Assembly (NCBI GenBank): GCA_026770615.1
Contig: MU631307.1
Coordinates: 675,371 to 689,472, forward strand
Length of the DNA stretch: 14,102 nucleotides
DNA from: Pavlovales sp. CCMP2436
Lineage: Eukaryota; Haptophyta; Pavlovophyceae; Pavlovales
Direction: 5' to 3'
Shown here: piece after piece, positions 1 to 10,486 of the stretch
Numbering within the stretch: the first letter of the stretch is position 1
Layout: every line of letters starts with the position of its first letter
The notes under the pieces: generated by a model
Seen by the model: only the letters and a program-made list of their open reading frames with translations
Told to the model about the DNA's origin: nothing
The model's database searches: none
Program-made: the position numbers and the translations under genes

Positions 1-2945
<2,945 letters not shown>

Positions 2946-3360
2946 GCGTTTCACTCGAGATCGACGGGTTGGTCGACGGCGGCGCCCGGGGCGGTGTGGG
3001 AAATTCGGAATTGGGGGGGCCTGCCTGGCAGTGGACACTGCTGTTGGCGTGCTACCAGCTACCCGGACTTCTCCCATGACCTTATTAGCTAGGTTATGGC
3101 CCATGCGGACGGGGCCCGGCAGGGAGCCGACGGCGGGACGTGACTTAGTAAGCGAGCAGGAACGCGCGAAATCTGATGGGTTTTTTTTTTGTTTTTTTTT
3201 TAGCTACGTAGAAATCTGATGGCGTTTTGGTAGAGCACATAAGCAGAGCGCTTCACTTCACGGGGACATCTGCGCTCACCTTCGTGGGCTCCAGACGCGT
3301 GGCCTGGCGGGTGCACACGCGCGCGTGCGCTACGGTCAAGCAGCTGGCCGACGCGAAGCT
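2946..3360. promoter_or_regulatory. Divergent promoter region between protease and methyltransferase
   Basis: The protease start (minus) and the methyltransferase start (plus) face away from each other with 415 bp between them, so one shared bidirectional promoter is likely. I see no clear TATA box. The interval holds the poly-T insertion at 3180-3210 and GC-rich sequence with alternating purine/pyrimidine near 3313-3330. The boundary is inferred from the chosen start codons only. Confidence 0.4.
3168..3222 (-). mobile_element. Tiny poly(A)-type insertion flanked by 12-bp direct repeats
   Basis: GAAATCTGATGG occurs at 3168-3179 and again at 3211-3222. Between them lie 31 bp: a T11-G-T10 tract plus AGCTACGTA. 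Read on the minus strand this is TACGTAGCT followed by a long A tract, bracketed by a target-site-like duplication. That is the footprint of a severely 5'-truncated retrotransposed poly(A) tail. No internal sequence remains to name the element. Confidence 0.5.
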
Positions 3361-4146
3361 ATGGCGCTTACTGCCCTTCTGCTGCCACTCCTTGCCTCCA
3401 ACTTCTCACTCAAATCGCACTGGGACACAATCTACGCCGCGCCGCGCACCGCGCAAAAGGAGTGGCTGGCCGGGAGCGAGGCACTGCCAGCCGTGCTCTC
3501 GCGGCTCGAGCACCTGGAACCCGGCCGGCGGATGCTCATCCCCGGCTGCGGTATCTCTTCGCTCGGCGAGTCGTTTGCAGGCTGCGGCTGGGAGGTACGC
3601 TGCACACCCTGTCCGATTGAGACCCGGACTTCCACTACCAAGCCTCGAAAAATATGATAGCATTTTCTCCGTGGTTTGACGCGGAGCACGTACGGGTCTC
3701 GATTGGACATCTGCCCACCTTACACGCTTCCGCCCCTCACGCTTCCCAGCTCTCACTGCCTCACCCTACCCACCCCACACGCTGCCTAACCCTGCCCTCC
3801 CCTCGCACGTCCCACCCCTCACCCTACCCACCCCTCGCTGCCACACGCTGCCCACTCCTCACCCTGTCCGATAGAGACCCGGAACTGCTTTTCATTTTCC
3901 TTCGCGATAAATCACTCTGGTAGTTTACGCTAGATCTCCCCTCCGCCATCCTGCTTCGTATTTAGTTATAGCCCCCGCTTAATAACTAAAGGCCGAGTCT
4001 CAATCGAACAGCTCCTCACCATGCCTACCCCTCACGCTGCTCACCCCTCATGCTGCTCAACTCAGGTTCTGAACGTCGATTTCTCCCCGAGCGCCATAGC
4101 CATTGGTAGCGAGCGCACGATGGGGAACCCGTTGGTCGACTGGGAG
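3361..4146 (+). CDS. METTL13-like SAM-dependent methyltransferase, first two exons only
   Basis: Predicted class I methyltransferase of the METTL13/EFM-type group, whose known members mostly methylate protein lysines or N-termini; the substrate here is unknown. Exon 1 is 3361-3594, beginning at the only in-frame ATG. Its N-terminus is hydrophobic (ALTALLLPLLASNF), followed by the family signature HWDTIYAAP...KEWL at residues 20-36 and SAM-binding motif I (LIPGCGISSLGE). Exon 2 is 4066-4146 (VLNVDFSPSAIAIGSERT...VDWE), giving the acidic residue after strand beta-2. The donor GAG/GTACGC, acceptor CTCAG/GTTCTG and donor GAG/GTGATA keep phase 0. The exons for the later motifs (typically a D-K-G-T-L-D stretch) were not found in the next 1.8 kb, so the gene is truncated, interrupted or has a very long intron. 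Intron 1 carries two foldback elements. Confidence 0.8.
3608..3710. mobile_element. Foldback element copy 1 (ends CCTGTCCGATTGAGACCCGG)
   Basis: The left arm CCTGTCCGATTGAGACCCGG (3608-3627) pairs with the right arm CGGGTCTCGATTGGACA (3693-3709) with few mismatches, leaving a spacer of about 65 bp. It begins 13 bp inside intron 1 of the methyltransferase. The same ends occur at 3863-4011 and 13731-13838. It has no coding capacity. Confidence 0.65.
3711..3862 (+). repeat. C-rich degenerate minisatellite in methyltransferase intron 1
   Basis: Imperfect repetition of CTCACCCTACCCACCCC-like words (for example near 3760-3778 and 3814-3837). It resumes at about 4013-4056 after the second foldback element, immediately before the acceptor at 4065. 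The repeat could double as a polypyrimidine tract. Confidence 0.6.
3863..4011. mobile_element. Foldback element copy 2
   Basis: The left arm CCTGTCCGATAGAGACCCGG (3863-3882) is answered by GCCGAGTCTCAATCGAACAG (3992-4011), its imperfect reverse complement. Inside is a second, perfect 9-bp stem, TTTAGTTAT (3961-3969) with ATAACTAAA (3982-3990). It is longer than copy 1 (149 against 103 bp) and the interior is not clearly alike, so only the ends define the family. Confidence 0.6.
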
Positions 4147-4160
4147 GTGATATATATATA

Positions 4161-4323
4161 TATATTAATGTAGGGGGGTTCGGGCTGGCAGTGCGTTTCA
4201 AGTTCAAGTCAGGCTGATCTTAGCGCTCCGACGCAGGCTCCTACGCGCTAAGCCGAAGTGGGGAGATGGTAGAAGTGGTGGATGATGAGGAAGCCGAAAA
4301 CAAAGCGCTAGAGTCGCTGCGCA
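4161..4323 (+). repeat. 164-bp dispersed segment, copy 1
   Basis: Closely similar to 5716-5879, both starting TATATTAATGTAGG just after a (TA)n tract and ending at GAGTCGCTGCGCA. The stretch around 4193-4227 (CGTTTCAAGTTCAAGTCAGG onward) is identical in both copies. After an acceptor-like ATCTTAG (4202-4220 region) an open frame reads RSDAGSYALS...MVEVVDDEEAENKALESLR. Differences from the other copy are mostly amino-acid-changing, which argues against conserved coding. Confidence 0.75.
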
Positions 4324-4421
4324 ACGCGGGGCCGCCCGACAGTGCGCGAGCAAGCGAGTCCATTGGTGATGTTGGCTTGCTCATTCGTTATTTGTTGGTT
4401 TATCTATTTATGTGCGATCAG

Positions 4422-4755
4422 ACCGTCTGGAACGGCAATTGCGCGCGGCAGGTGGCGCCCGATAACAATCATTTGACCCCCCCCCCTCCCCTCCCCCCCA
4501 ACTCGCTACTCCGCGACCCCCCTTTGACCCCCCCCCCCTTCCCCCCCCCTTTGGCACAGGCCGTCTGGGACGGCATCTGCGCGCGGCAGGTGGCGCTCAA
4601 TAACAATCATTTGACCCCCCCCCCCCTCCCCTCCCCCCCAACTCGTTACTCCGCGACCCCCCTTTCACCCCCCCCTCCCCCCAAATGACACAGGCCGTCT
4701 GGGACGGCATCTGCGCGCGTCAGGTGGCGAGCGCGGACGACGCCGAAGCGCTTGC
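4422..4755 (+). repeat. Exon present three times in tandem (period about 136 bp), two copies decayed
   Basis: Acceptor-like CAG plus CCGTCTGGNACGGCA...TGCGCGCGNCAGGTGGCG begins at 4422, 4560 and 4694. Copies 1 and 2 lose the exon after GGTGGCG and continue into near-identical poly-C intron-like sequence (AATAACAATCATTTGACC then C tracts). Copy 3 continues into a full exon of 62 nt with a good donor (GC/GTGAGT at 4756). The arrangement is two relic exons, each with its following intron piece, ahead of the intact exon. Confidence 0.8.
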
Positions 4756-5068
4756 GTGAGTTGTTTTTTCTCCTTTATTCTCCTTTTTTTTTGACTTGTC
4801 AACTTATGCTTTGCCATCTTTATGCATTGCTGCATGAAACGCGGGCTGTCTTGCCTGTGCTCCTTCAAGATTTAGCCTTGTTCGCACTGAATGCCCCCCC
4901 TCCCCCTCCCTGTTACCTCACTAACAAACTCATTTAAATGAAGTGATCTAAACGAACAGGTGCGTCGGGCGGCTAGGGCTCGTGCTTGACCAGCTGCGCG
5001 CGCTCTCGCTACAGCGCGCCGGAGCGCGCGACGGGCGCAAGCGCACGCGTGCGGCCGGAACCAATTGA
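4694..5068 (+). CDS. 3' end of an unrecognised gene (two exons)
   Basis: Exon 4694-4755 reads AVWDGICARQVASADDAEAL and ends in phase 2 at a consensus donor GTGAGT. The acceptor GAACAG at 4954-4959 opens an exon that restores the frame exactly: CVGRLGLVLDQLRALSLQRA, then a basic tail RDGRKRTRAAGTN and TGA at 5066-5068. The match of phases and the high GC content of both exons support coding. The family is not recognised. It could be the far end of the methyltransferase gene, a separate gene, or an upstream part of the phospholipase D gene ending in a misread stop; nothing visible decides this. Confidence 0.4.
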
Positions 5069-5620
5069 GTGAATGAAAAAGCGCAATTTAAAAATAATAC
5101 CTAACTCTTCGGAACTGCGCGGAAGTTGTATTTTTGTTCTGCTCCATATGCTGAGCGTTTTGTTCCGCGGCGCGTGGGCGGTCCGGAACCCGAGTGCGCG
5201 CCGCGATCGTCAGCTCCGCTCTACTAGTAGTCCGCTTGAAAGCGAATCACACCTGTCATGGGTCAAGGGTTGGGGCTGGGCTACGGTTAGAGATGTAGGG
5301 TTACTAGAGCAGAACTTTAGGGTTATGCGGATGCTCGCCCGCCGCCTCCTCGCCAATTGCTGGATCGGTGCGCACGCCCACCGACTATCGGTCACCTTGG
5401 TCGTGACTTTGAGCGAGCCGTGCAGTGCCAGCCCTCGCTCGGCGCGGGGCAACTATTTAAATTATTTATTTTAAAATTAATTCTTATTTATTTACAACAC
5501 GGGGGGAGGGGGGGGCGATCAGGCACGCCCCGCGCATTTGACTGCGACGTTAAACGCAATATTAATATTTAAAACTATTTAAAACGTCAGGCTACAGTAC
5601 TGAGTAGGGGCTGCAGTGCA
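5069..5620. other. Gene-poor stretch, no supported feature
   Basis: It starts AT-rich, has a GC-rich middle (about 5165-5450) with short open frames on both strands that resemble nothing I know and lack splice-consistent partners, and ends in a strongly AT-rich block (5451-5600). A G-run (5501-5515) is the only conspicuous motif. Confidence 0.5.
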
Positions 5621-5621
5621 T

Positions 5622-5658
5622 GTATATATATATATATATAAGCTTGAATCCCTATCAG

Positions 5659-5694
<36 letters not shown>
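5622..5694. repeat. Two (TA)n microsatellites
   Basis: TA runs at about 5622-5640 and 5661-5692 are separated by 20 bp of unique sequence. They precede the second copy of the 164-bp segment, as a shorter TA run (4150-4165) precedes the first, so the microsatellite probably travelled with the segment or marks its target. Confidence 0.85.
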
Positions 5695-5697
<3 letters not shown>

Positions 5698-5715
5698 TAT
5701 ATGCATTACATGATT

Positions 5716-5879
5716 TATATTAATGTAGGAGGGGTTCGGGCGGGCGGTACGTTTCAAGTTCAAGTCAGGCTGATCTTAGCGCTCTGACGCAGACTCCTAC
5801 GCGCTACGCCGAAGTGTGGAGCTGGTAGAAGTGGTGGATGATGAGAAAGCCAAAAACAAAGCGTTGGAGTCGCTGCGCA
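5716..5879 (+). repeat. 164-bp dispersed segment, copy 2
   Basis: Second copy of 4161-4323, with about ten substitutions and a one-base length difference in the GTAGGAGGGG stretch. An open frame runs from an acceptor-like CTTAG through VELVEVVDDEKAKNKALESLR and on to a TAA at 5942-5944. Downstream similarity to copy 1 ends after CTGCGCA. Confidence 0.75.
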
Positions 5880-5900
5880 CCAATCCACTCTTCGGAGCTA

Positions 5901-5945
5901 CGTCGTTAAAAGCCGCTGACGACGAGGGGGCGCGAGCGGAATAAG
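5901..5945 (+). repeat. Short dispersed motif (CGTCGTT...GCGGAATAA), copy 1
   Basis: Resembles 11546-11591 and 13575-13620. The shared pattern is CGTCGTTA, a few bases, CGACGA, then an AG/G-rich stretch and GCGGAATA. In this copy the stem partner of CGTCG is altered (GCTGACGACG). Confidence 0.5.
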
Positions 5946-5975
5946 TTACACTATATCATTTTATGTCACGTGTAG

Positions 5976-6301
5976 GTCGGCCTGCATGTTCCGCTCTTCG
6001 ACACGGAGCAGGTGTACGTGCACAGCAAGCTCATGCTCGTCGACGGGACGGCCGCCCTGCTCGGCTCAGCCAACCTCAACGACTGCTCGCTCCTCGGCGA
6101 CTGCGACTCTGAGATCGACGTGCTCGTCCGCGACGCCGACGACGACGCCAACGGGTTCAGCGCGACTCTGCAGGCGCAGCTGCTCGCCGAGCACCTCGGC
6201 CTGGTGCGCGCATCAGCCGACGAGGCGGCTGACATCCTCGTCGACCCGGCGTCCGAGCAGGCGTGAGCGGCGATCTGCAACGTGGCGGTCGTGAACAACA
6301 G
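5976..6301 (+). CDS. Phospholipase D, exon with the C-terminal HKD motif (partial)
   Basis: Hydrolyses phospholipids to phosphatidate in its full form. The acceptor TGTGTAG at 5969-5975 opens VGLHVPLFDTEQVYVHSKLM. HSKLMLVD (His 6021-6023, Lys 6027-6029, Asp 6042-6044) is the second HxKxxxxD half-site, followed by GSANLNDCSLLGDCDSEIDV and, as in eukaryotic PLDs, an LG...DP region (HLGLVRASAD...LVDPASEQA). The frame then meets TGA (6264-6266) where PLDs usually have Trp, and continues AAICNVAVVNN to a donor AG/GTGAGA at 6302, which fits the family. An alternative donor GC/GTGAGC at 6263 would end the exon before the TGA. The first HKD half and all upstream exons are absent from the window, so this is a fragment, a relic, or one exon of a gene with a long upstream intron. 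Confidence 0.8.
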
Positions 6302-6312
6302 GTGAGAAAGTT

Positions 6313-6424
6313 AGAAGGAAGAAAAGAAAGAAAGAAAGAAAAATAGTAAAAAGAAAGAAAGAAAGAAAGAAAGAAGGCAAGCAAGCAAGAAAGAAAGAAA
6401 AAGAAAGCAACCAAGCAAGCAAGC

Positions 6425-6460
<36 letters not shown>

Positions 6461-6490
6461 AGGAAAGAAAAAGAAAGAAAGAAAGAAGGA

Positions 6491-6534
<44 letters not shown>

Positions 6535-6566
6535 ATGAAAGAAAGAAAAAAAGAAAGTAAGAACAC
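6313..6566 (+). repeat. (GAAA)n microsatellite, about 250 bp
   Basis: Nearly pure GAAA repeats with occasional GCAA and GGAA variants, sitting in the presumed intron after the phospholipase D exon. The minus-strand frames full of Phe/Leu/Ser are translations of this repeat and not genes. Confidence 0.95.
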
Positions 6567-7854
6567 TTGGTGAGAAAGTCAAGAATTTTTATCCAGAATT
6601 GTTATCCATCAGGTGGCGCAGAAGGGGCTGCACACAGCGCGCTGGGAATGAGTGCATAATGCTAAATGTAGAAATCGCATCGACCGGGCGACGATTAAGT
6701 TATAACATTATTAATATTATAATCATAATGATAATGAAATGAAATGGACGAGTCGGGCTGGATCGCGATAGAGCGCATTGCCAGACAACACGAACTTGTG
6801 ATCCCCATGCAAGCTTAAAGTAACTTGATACCGCCAGTCACACTCAATATCATTGCCGTTGTTGCCGCGGGCGGCGGGGTGCCGCAGTGCCGGGTGGCGC
6901 TGATTTTACCTTTATACGAGCGAGTGTGAATTCAGCAGCTAACGGTGCCACCACATAGCGACTGCGCAGGAGAGGCAGACGACGATTATTGAATTTAGAG
7001 CATTTTCGACCATCATCTCAGTTATGTAATTGTTAGTTATAACTTTAACTAAGAGAGTAAGTGTCAGGCTACGGATCCAGCGTGGTGCTGGTCTGGCCGC
7101 AGACACTGACTGGACTATCAGTGGTTGATAACCAGTCCGCGCGGAAATTCGCGCGGGGTGAACCCCACCCGGACTTTATCCCGCGTAACAGAAATAACAG
7201 CAAACAGCAAATAACATCCCAGACCTCGCCTCTCTGGCCGAGAGTCAGCGGTGACGGGGGCGCGTGCCAGCGAGTCGGATCGACCCGTGCGAGCGGCCCG
7301 CCCAGGGACTGGCAGCAGCCCGGTTTTGTTCCCGCCCACCCACCGAGCAGTTGGTACGGGTACGCCGCCATTCAGCGATTTTAATGCTTCATATTCAATT
7401 AGTTGCGTGTTCTATTCATACTACAGAGAGAGCATGTGTACTACACATGGGTAGCTTAATCTGCCTCTCTAGCATTACATACGCATTTTTTTTGGCTCCA
7501 AATACCAAATGTTTTGACTGGTTAGTCTTTAAAACTCAGGGGTCTTTAAAACTCCTGCACACTGCTGACGCGAAGTGGCTCAGTGTGTAAATATCTAGAA
7601 ATACGTCCGAACCCTGACAGGTCTCCACCGGACCCAAGTGTTGAGAAAACACTCGGATCAAGGGACCTTTGCAGAGCACACGGATACCGTCCTTACCGCT
7701 ATGCTGATCAGACACACGACAATCGACGACTCTCTGACTGACGCGCTGACCGGCCACTGCTGCCTCTCGCTCGTCTCAAAACGCAGCTCGCCTGCGCACG
7801 TGCCGCACCTGTACCACACAATAAACAGACAAATAACCTCCGATAGCCTCTATC
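6567..7854. other. Gene-poor stretch, no supported gene
   Basis: Mixed composition. A CAG followed by GTGGCGCAGAAGG at 6611 could be an acceptor for the next phospholipase D exon, but its translation matches nothing. An AT-rich patch with ATTATTAATATTATAATCATAATGATAATG-like sequence (6707-6735) and a direct repeat TCTTTAAAACTC (7527 and 7543) are visible. Short open frames on both strands are unrecognised. Confidence 0.5.
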
Positions 7855-7901
7855 CCACTGTGTGATCCTTGTCCACGAGGGGCAGGAATCACACGGTGGG
7901 G
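7855..7901. other. Hairpin (CCCACTGTGTGATCC / GGAATCACACGGTGGG)
   Basis: A near-perfect 15-bp inverted repeat with a 17-base loop lies just beyond the stop end of the 306-codon minus ORF. It could form an RNA stem at the 3' end of that transcript or be a remnant of an inverted-repeat element. Confidence 0.5.
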
Positions 7902-7919
7902 GCTCATTTTGGTCCCAGT

Positions 7920-8840
7920 CTACCCCACCCCCTCAGGAGGGTGGGCCTCGGGCTCAATATGTTGGGGTGTGTTTTCGAGGCATTGTTCCCTCTTATTGCG
8001 CTTTTGGCGCGCCTCTGCTGGCTGTTGGGGTGTGCGGGTCTGCGTCACTGATTTGGGCCGTGTGGATGAGCGCAGAACACGGTGAGGTGGGGCTTTGATG
8101 GCGGTCGTTCCGCTATTGTTTGTGGGGGGTCGCGTCGTGTGAGTCCGCTTCCGTTTTCCGACCAGCTGTTGTGTGTCGTCCGGCTCCATAGGTGGTGTGC
8201 AGGTCTGGCTGGCCTCCAGTGAGCGTTGGGATAAGCGCAGCATGCGTGTGTGGGGCGCTGGCATGTCCTCATCTACTGCGGTGTGGTCGGGCGCTTCTCG
8301 TGGTGCCTGTGGGGCGATTGGGGCTGACCTATATGTAGTGGCCGGCCTAGAGTTGGCTGGGGTGTGCCTCAGTGGTGTGGCGGGCTTGGCTCGGCTCTGT
8401 GTGCGTTTGCGTGGTGGGCTTGTTGTAGTATCGTGAAGAGTCGCTGTTGATGGCTCGAGGGTCTGTGGGTGTTCATCTCCAGTAGGTGGTGCGGTGGTCT
8501 GGCACGCTTCAACTGGCCGTTTGGATGAGCGCTGTGTGCGTGCGTGTGTGGGTGGAGTAACTACATTTGGTGCGTTGGGGGTGGCCGTTGTTTGTGGCGC
8601 TGGGGGGTTGGTTGATGTTGACATCTGTGGTGTGGCCGGCTTTGGTGTGGCGGGAGGGTGCCTCTGAGGTGTGGCGGGCGTGGTTTGGCTCTGCAAATAT
8701 TTGGGTGGCGGTCTTGAATTGGCCGCATGAGGCATGGCTGGCGAGGCCGTTGGTGGTGTGGGTGTGTGGTTTTGCTGTGTGGCAGCTCGTTCCCGTAGGC
8801 GTGGTTCAGCCCGTATAGCCTGGAGGGGGACTGTGGGCAT
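7920..8840 (-). CDS. Pro/Thr-rich, basic hypothetical protein with internal repeats (306 codons)
   Basis: A single uninterrupted frame, ATG at 8840-8838 and stop at 7922-7920, far longer than chance frames here. It is dominated by Pro, Thr, Ala, Gln and Arg, with no membrane segment or Cys. About three 20-residue repeats share the pattern RxxRxSxRxxEAxQTxTPP (residues about 101-119, 197-217, 253-273). Basic patches RKRTQSR (144) and GKRKRTH (228) could be nuclear localisation signals. Third codon positions are A/C-mixed, unlike the C/G-rich exons of the protease or phospholipase D. A disordered nucleic-acid-binding or transposon-borne (gag-like) protein is possible. A non-coding GT-rich minisatellite that happens to be stop-free is the main alternative. 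Confidence 0.35.
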   Translation of the reverse strand: MPTVPLQAIRAEPRLRERAATQQNHTPTPPTASPAMPHAANSRPPPKYLQSQTTPATPQRHPPATPKPATPQMSTSTNPPAPQTTATPNAPNVVTPPTHARTQRSSKRPVEACQTTAPPTGDEHPQTLEPSTATLHDTTTSPPRKRTQSRAKPATPLRHTPANSRPATTYRSAPIAPQAPREAPDHTAVDEDMPAPHTRMLRLSQRSLEASQTCTPPMEPDDTQQLVGKRKRTHTTRPPTNNSGTTAIKAPPHRVLRSSTRPKSVTQTRTPQQPAEARQKRNKREQCLENTPQHIEPEAHPPEGVG

Positions 8841-8934
8841 CGGTTTGTGTGATGCTGTACGTACGGGGGTGGTCAGTGCTCAACCAAGGGTGTGAGGGCT
8901 GCAAACTGAGGGCTGCTAACGTATGGAGGGCCTT

Positions 8935-9153
8935 CGGTTAGTTTTCGACACAAAATAACCGCCGAAACCAAGGTCCGCGCCCAGGTTCAGTATCACAGAT
9001 CCGTGTACGTACGTGGGCCGCGATATGGCATCGCATCCGCAACCCTCGTTACACCAATTTATCCGAGCGCGTCGAAGTCACAACTCGACTCCTCGCGCCG
9101 CTGGAAAGAGATCTCCGAGCGTCTTGGTTCTAGTTTGTGTCGAAAACTAACCG
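8935..9153. mobile_element. 219-bp element with perfect 20-bp inverted ends
   Basis: CGGTTAGTTTTCGACACAAA at 8935-8954 is the exact reverse complement of TTTGTGTCGAAAACTAACCG at 9134-9153. The interior is unrelated between arms and has no recognised gene. I see no convincing target-site duplication (CCTT left, GGGG right). MITE-like by structure only. Confidence 0.6.
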
Positions 9154-9633
9154 GGGATCCTGTCCACGTGGACGAGCTAACAAACCACGCGCGGACGGAA
9201 GCGACGACGGAGTCTTCGGGCGCTGGCGTACTTCGAAAGCACGCGCCTAGCTATCGGCACAGCCAGTCTCACCTTCCGTGCGCCATATCTCGCCGCTCTG
9301 CGCCCGCCCACGCGGAGGGCTATCACGTGCCAAAAGTGGCTCGCCATCGTGATTATCGAACTACTTCTTCATAAACATAAGAAAGTTTGCCTCTTGGTCG
9401 ACATATTTGTGAGAAAACTTCAGTTACTTTTCCTACACGGTTGGAAAAAATGAGAAAAATGAAGTATGCGAGTTGCCAGCCCATCATACGTATGCGCGCG
9501 TCACTTTGTAAACCCCCTCACCTCCCTTGTCCTTGCGTAGGGGAGTTACGTTTAACGGTATCTATGGAAAAAATGTAGGGCGTACGTTCAACGTTATTCG
9601 AATAAAAAATCACAGGGGGGGTCGTTTCACATT
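9154..9633. other. Gene-poor stretch, no supported gene
   Basis: GC-rich at first, with one 123-codon open frame starting at 9003 that overlaps the inverted-repeat element and matches nothing known, then AT-richer from 9370. No repeats worth naming apart from a G-run plus GTCGTTTC at 9614-9627 that recurs at 9824-9836 on the far side of the next MITE. Confidence 0.45.
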
Positions 9634-9635
9634 TA

Positions 9636-9802
9636 CAGGGTGTCGCGGGCAATAAGAACCCGTAACGTTAAGAAATCGAGCCTCATTTCTGTGCCCTTTA
9701 ATAGTGATTAAAACAAAATTTAAGCATTTAATGTTTATGTAATTTGCTAAGAAACTAAGCCTCAGTCTCAAAAGCGCCGTTCTTATTGCCCGCGACATTC
9801 TG
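9636..9802. mobile_element. TA-flanked MITE, copy 1 (167 bp)
   Basis: The ends are CAGGGTGTCGCGGGCAATAA and its near-exact complement TTATTGCCCGCGACATTCTG; 19 bp (TGTCGCGGGCAATAAGAAC) are perfectly inverted. Both sides carry TA (9634-9635 and 9803-9804), as expected of a Tc1/mariner-type TA target duplication. The interior is AT-rich and non-coding (TTTAAGCATTT, ATGTAATTTGCTAAGAA). It is the same family as 10299-10464. Confidence 0.8.
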
Positions 9803-9847
9803 TAATCGCAAAATGGAGCGAGAGGGGGGTCGTTTCTCCGCCTCGGC

Positions 9848-10010
9848 GCAGATCTGCTTTCGGGGCTCGGCACTCTGCGAAGATTTGCGCTCGGCGCTCG
9901 GCGCCCGGTGCTCAGCGCTCGGCGTAGATCTGCGCTCGCGGGTGCTCGGTGCTCGGCGCAGATCTGGGCTCGGCGCTCGGCGCAGATCTGCGCTCGGCGC
10001 TAGGCGCTCC
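9848..10010 (+). repeat. GCTCGGCGC / GCAGATCTGC minisatellite
   Basis: Imperfect alternation of GCTCGGCGC and the palindrome GCAGATCTGC (BglII-like AGATCT core), about five rounds. Open frames across it simply reflect the repeat. Confidence 0.8.
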
Positions 10011-10076
10011 TATTATGATTATGATAATTATGATTACTATAATAAGGATGATTATGATGATTATTATAGTTGTACA
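10011..10076. repeat. AT-rich ATTATGATTATGA-type simple repeat
   Basis: Degenerate ATTATGATTATGATAATTATG triplet-like repeat that abruptly follows the GC-rich minisatellite. Confidence 0.7.
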
Positions 10077-10298
10077 TAGAAGAAAGACTGGCAGGGCATC
10101 AAAAGCCCCTACTACAGAGGAAAAAGACTTTAGTCATAGGTTTGCTATTTCGAGTCGAAATCACGAACCCTGACGACGGCGACTTAAGCTCAATTACTTC
10201 AACTCTTCCGATCGGTCTGCAGGACCTGGCGTGGGTGGCGGCGGTGGCGGCTTGGGCTGCTCCTCCTGCTACCGGCCAACACGGTGAGAATCTCCCTA

Positions 10299-10464
10299 CA
10301 GGGATCGCGGGCAATAAGAAGCCGTAGTGTTAAGAAGCTGAGCCTCGTTTTTTTGCATTGTTTGTATGTAATTTAAGCAAATTTAAGCATTGTTTTTATG
10401 TAATTTGCTAAGAAGCTCAGCCTCAAGCTCAAAATTTACCCTTCTTATTGCCCGTAATTCCCTG
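10299..10464. mobile_element. TA-flanked MITE, copy 2 (166 bp)
   Basis: The ends CAGGGATCGCGGGCAATAAG and TTCTTATTGCCCGTAATTCCCTG are inverted with few mismatches and flanked by TA on both sides (10297-10298, 10465-10466). It shares size and interior words with copy 1 (ATGTAATTTGCTAAGAA, AGCCTCA). No transposase is present, so it is a non-autonomous element. Confidence 0.8.
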
Positions 10465-10486
10465 TAAGCAACCCATGAACCGGGTT

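Noticed and set aside
3222..3300. tRNA-like TGGTAGAGC near 3228
   Set aside because: No B box (GGTTCRANNCC), no acceptor stem.
4185..4215. GTTCAAGTC in the 164-bp segment as a tRNA-derived SINE B box
   Set aside because: No A box at a suitable distance, and the flanking stem bases do not pair.
5285..5330. Telomere-like TAGGGTTA and TTTAGGGTT words
   Set aside because: Only isolated single words, no tandem array.
6157..6582. Minus frames of over 110 codons rich in Phe, Leu and Ser
   Set aside because: They are translations of the (GAAA)n repeat.
7638..7865. 75-codon plus frame
   Set aside because: No recognisable domain, splice partner or codon bias.
9003..9374. 123-codon plus frame
   Set aside because: Overlaps the inverted-repeat element, and its composition and content match nothing known.
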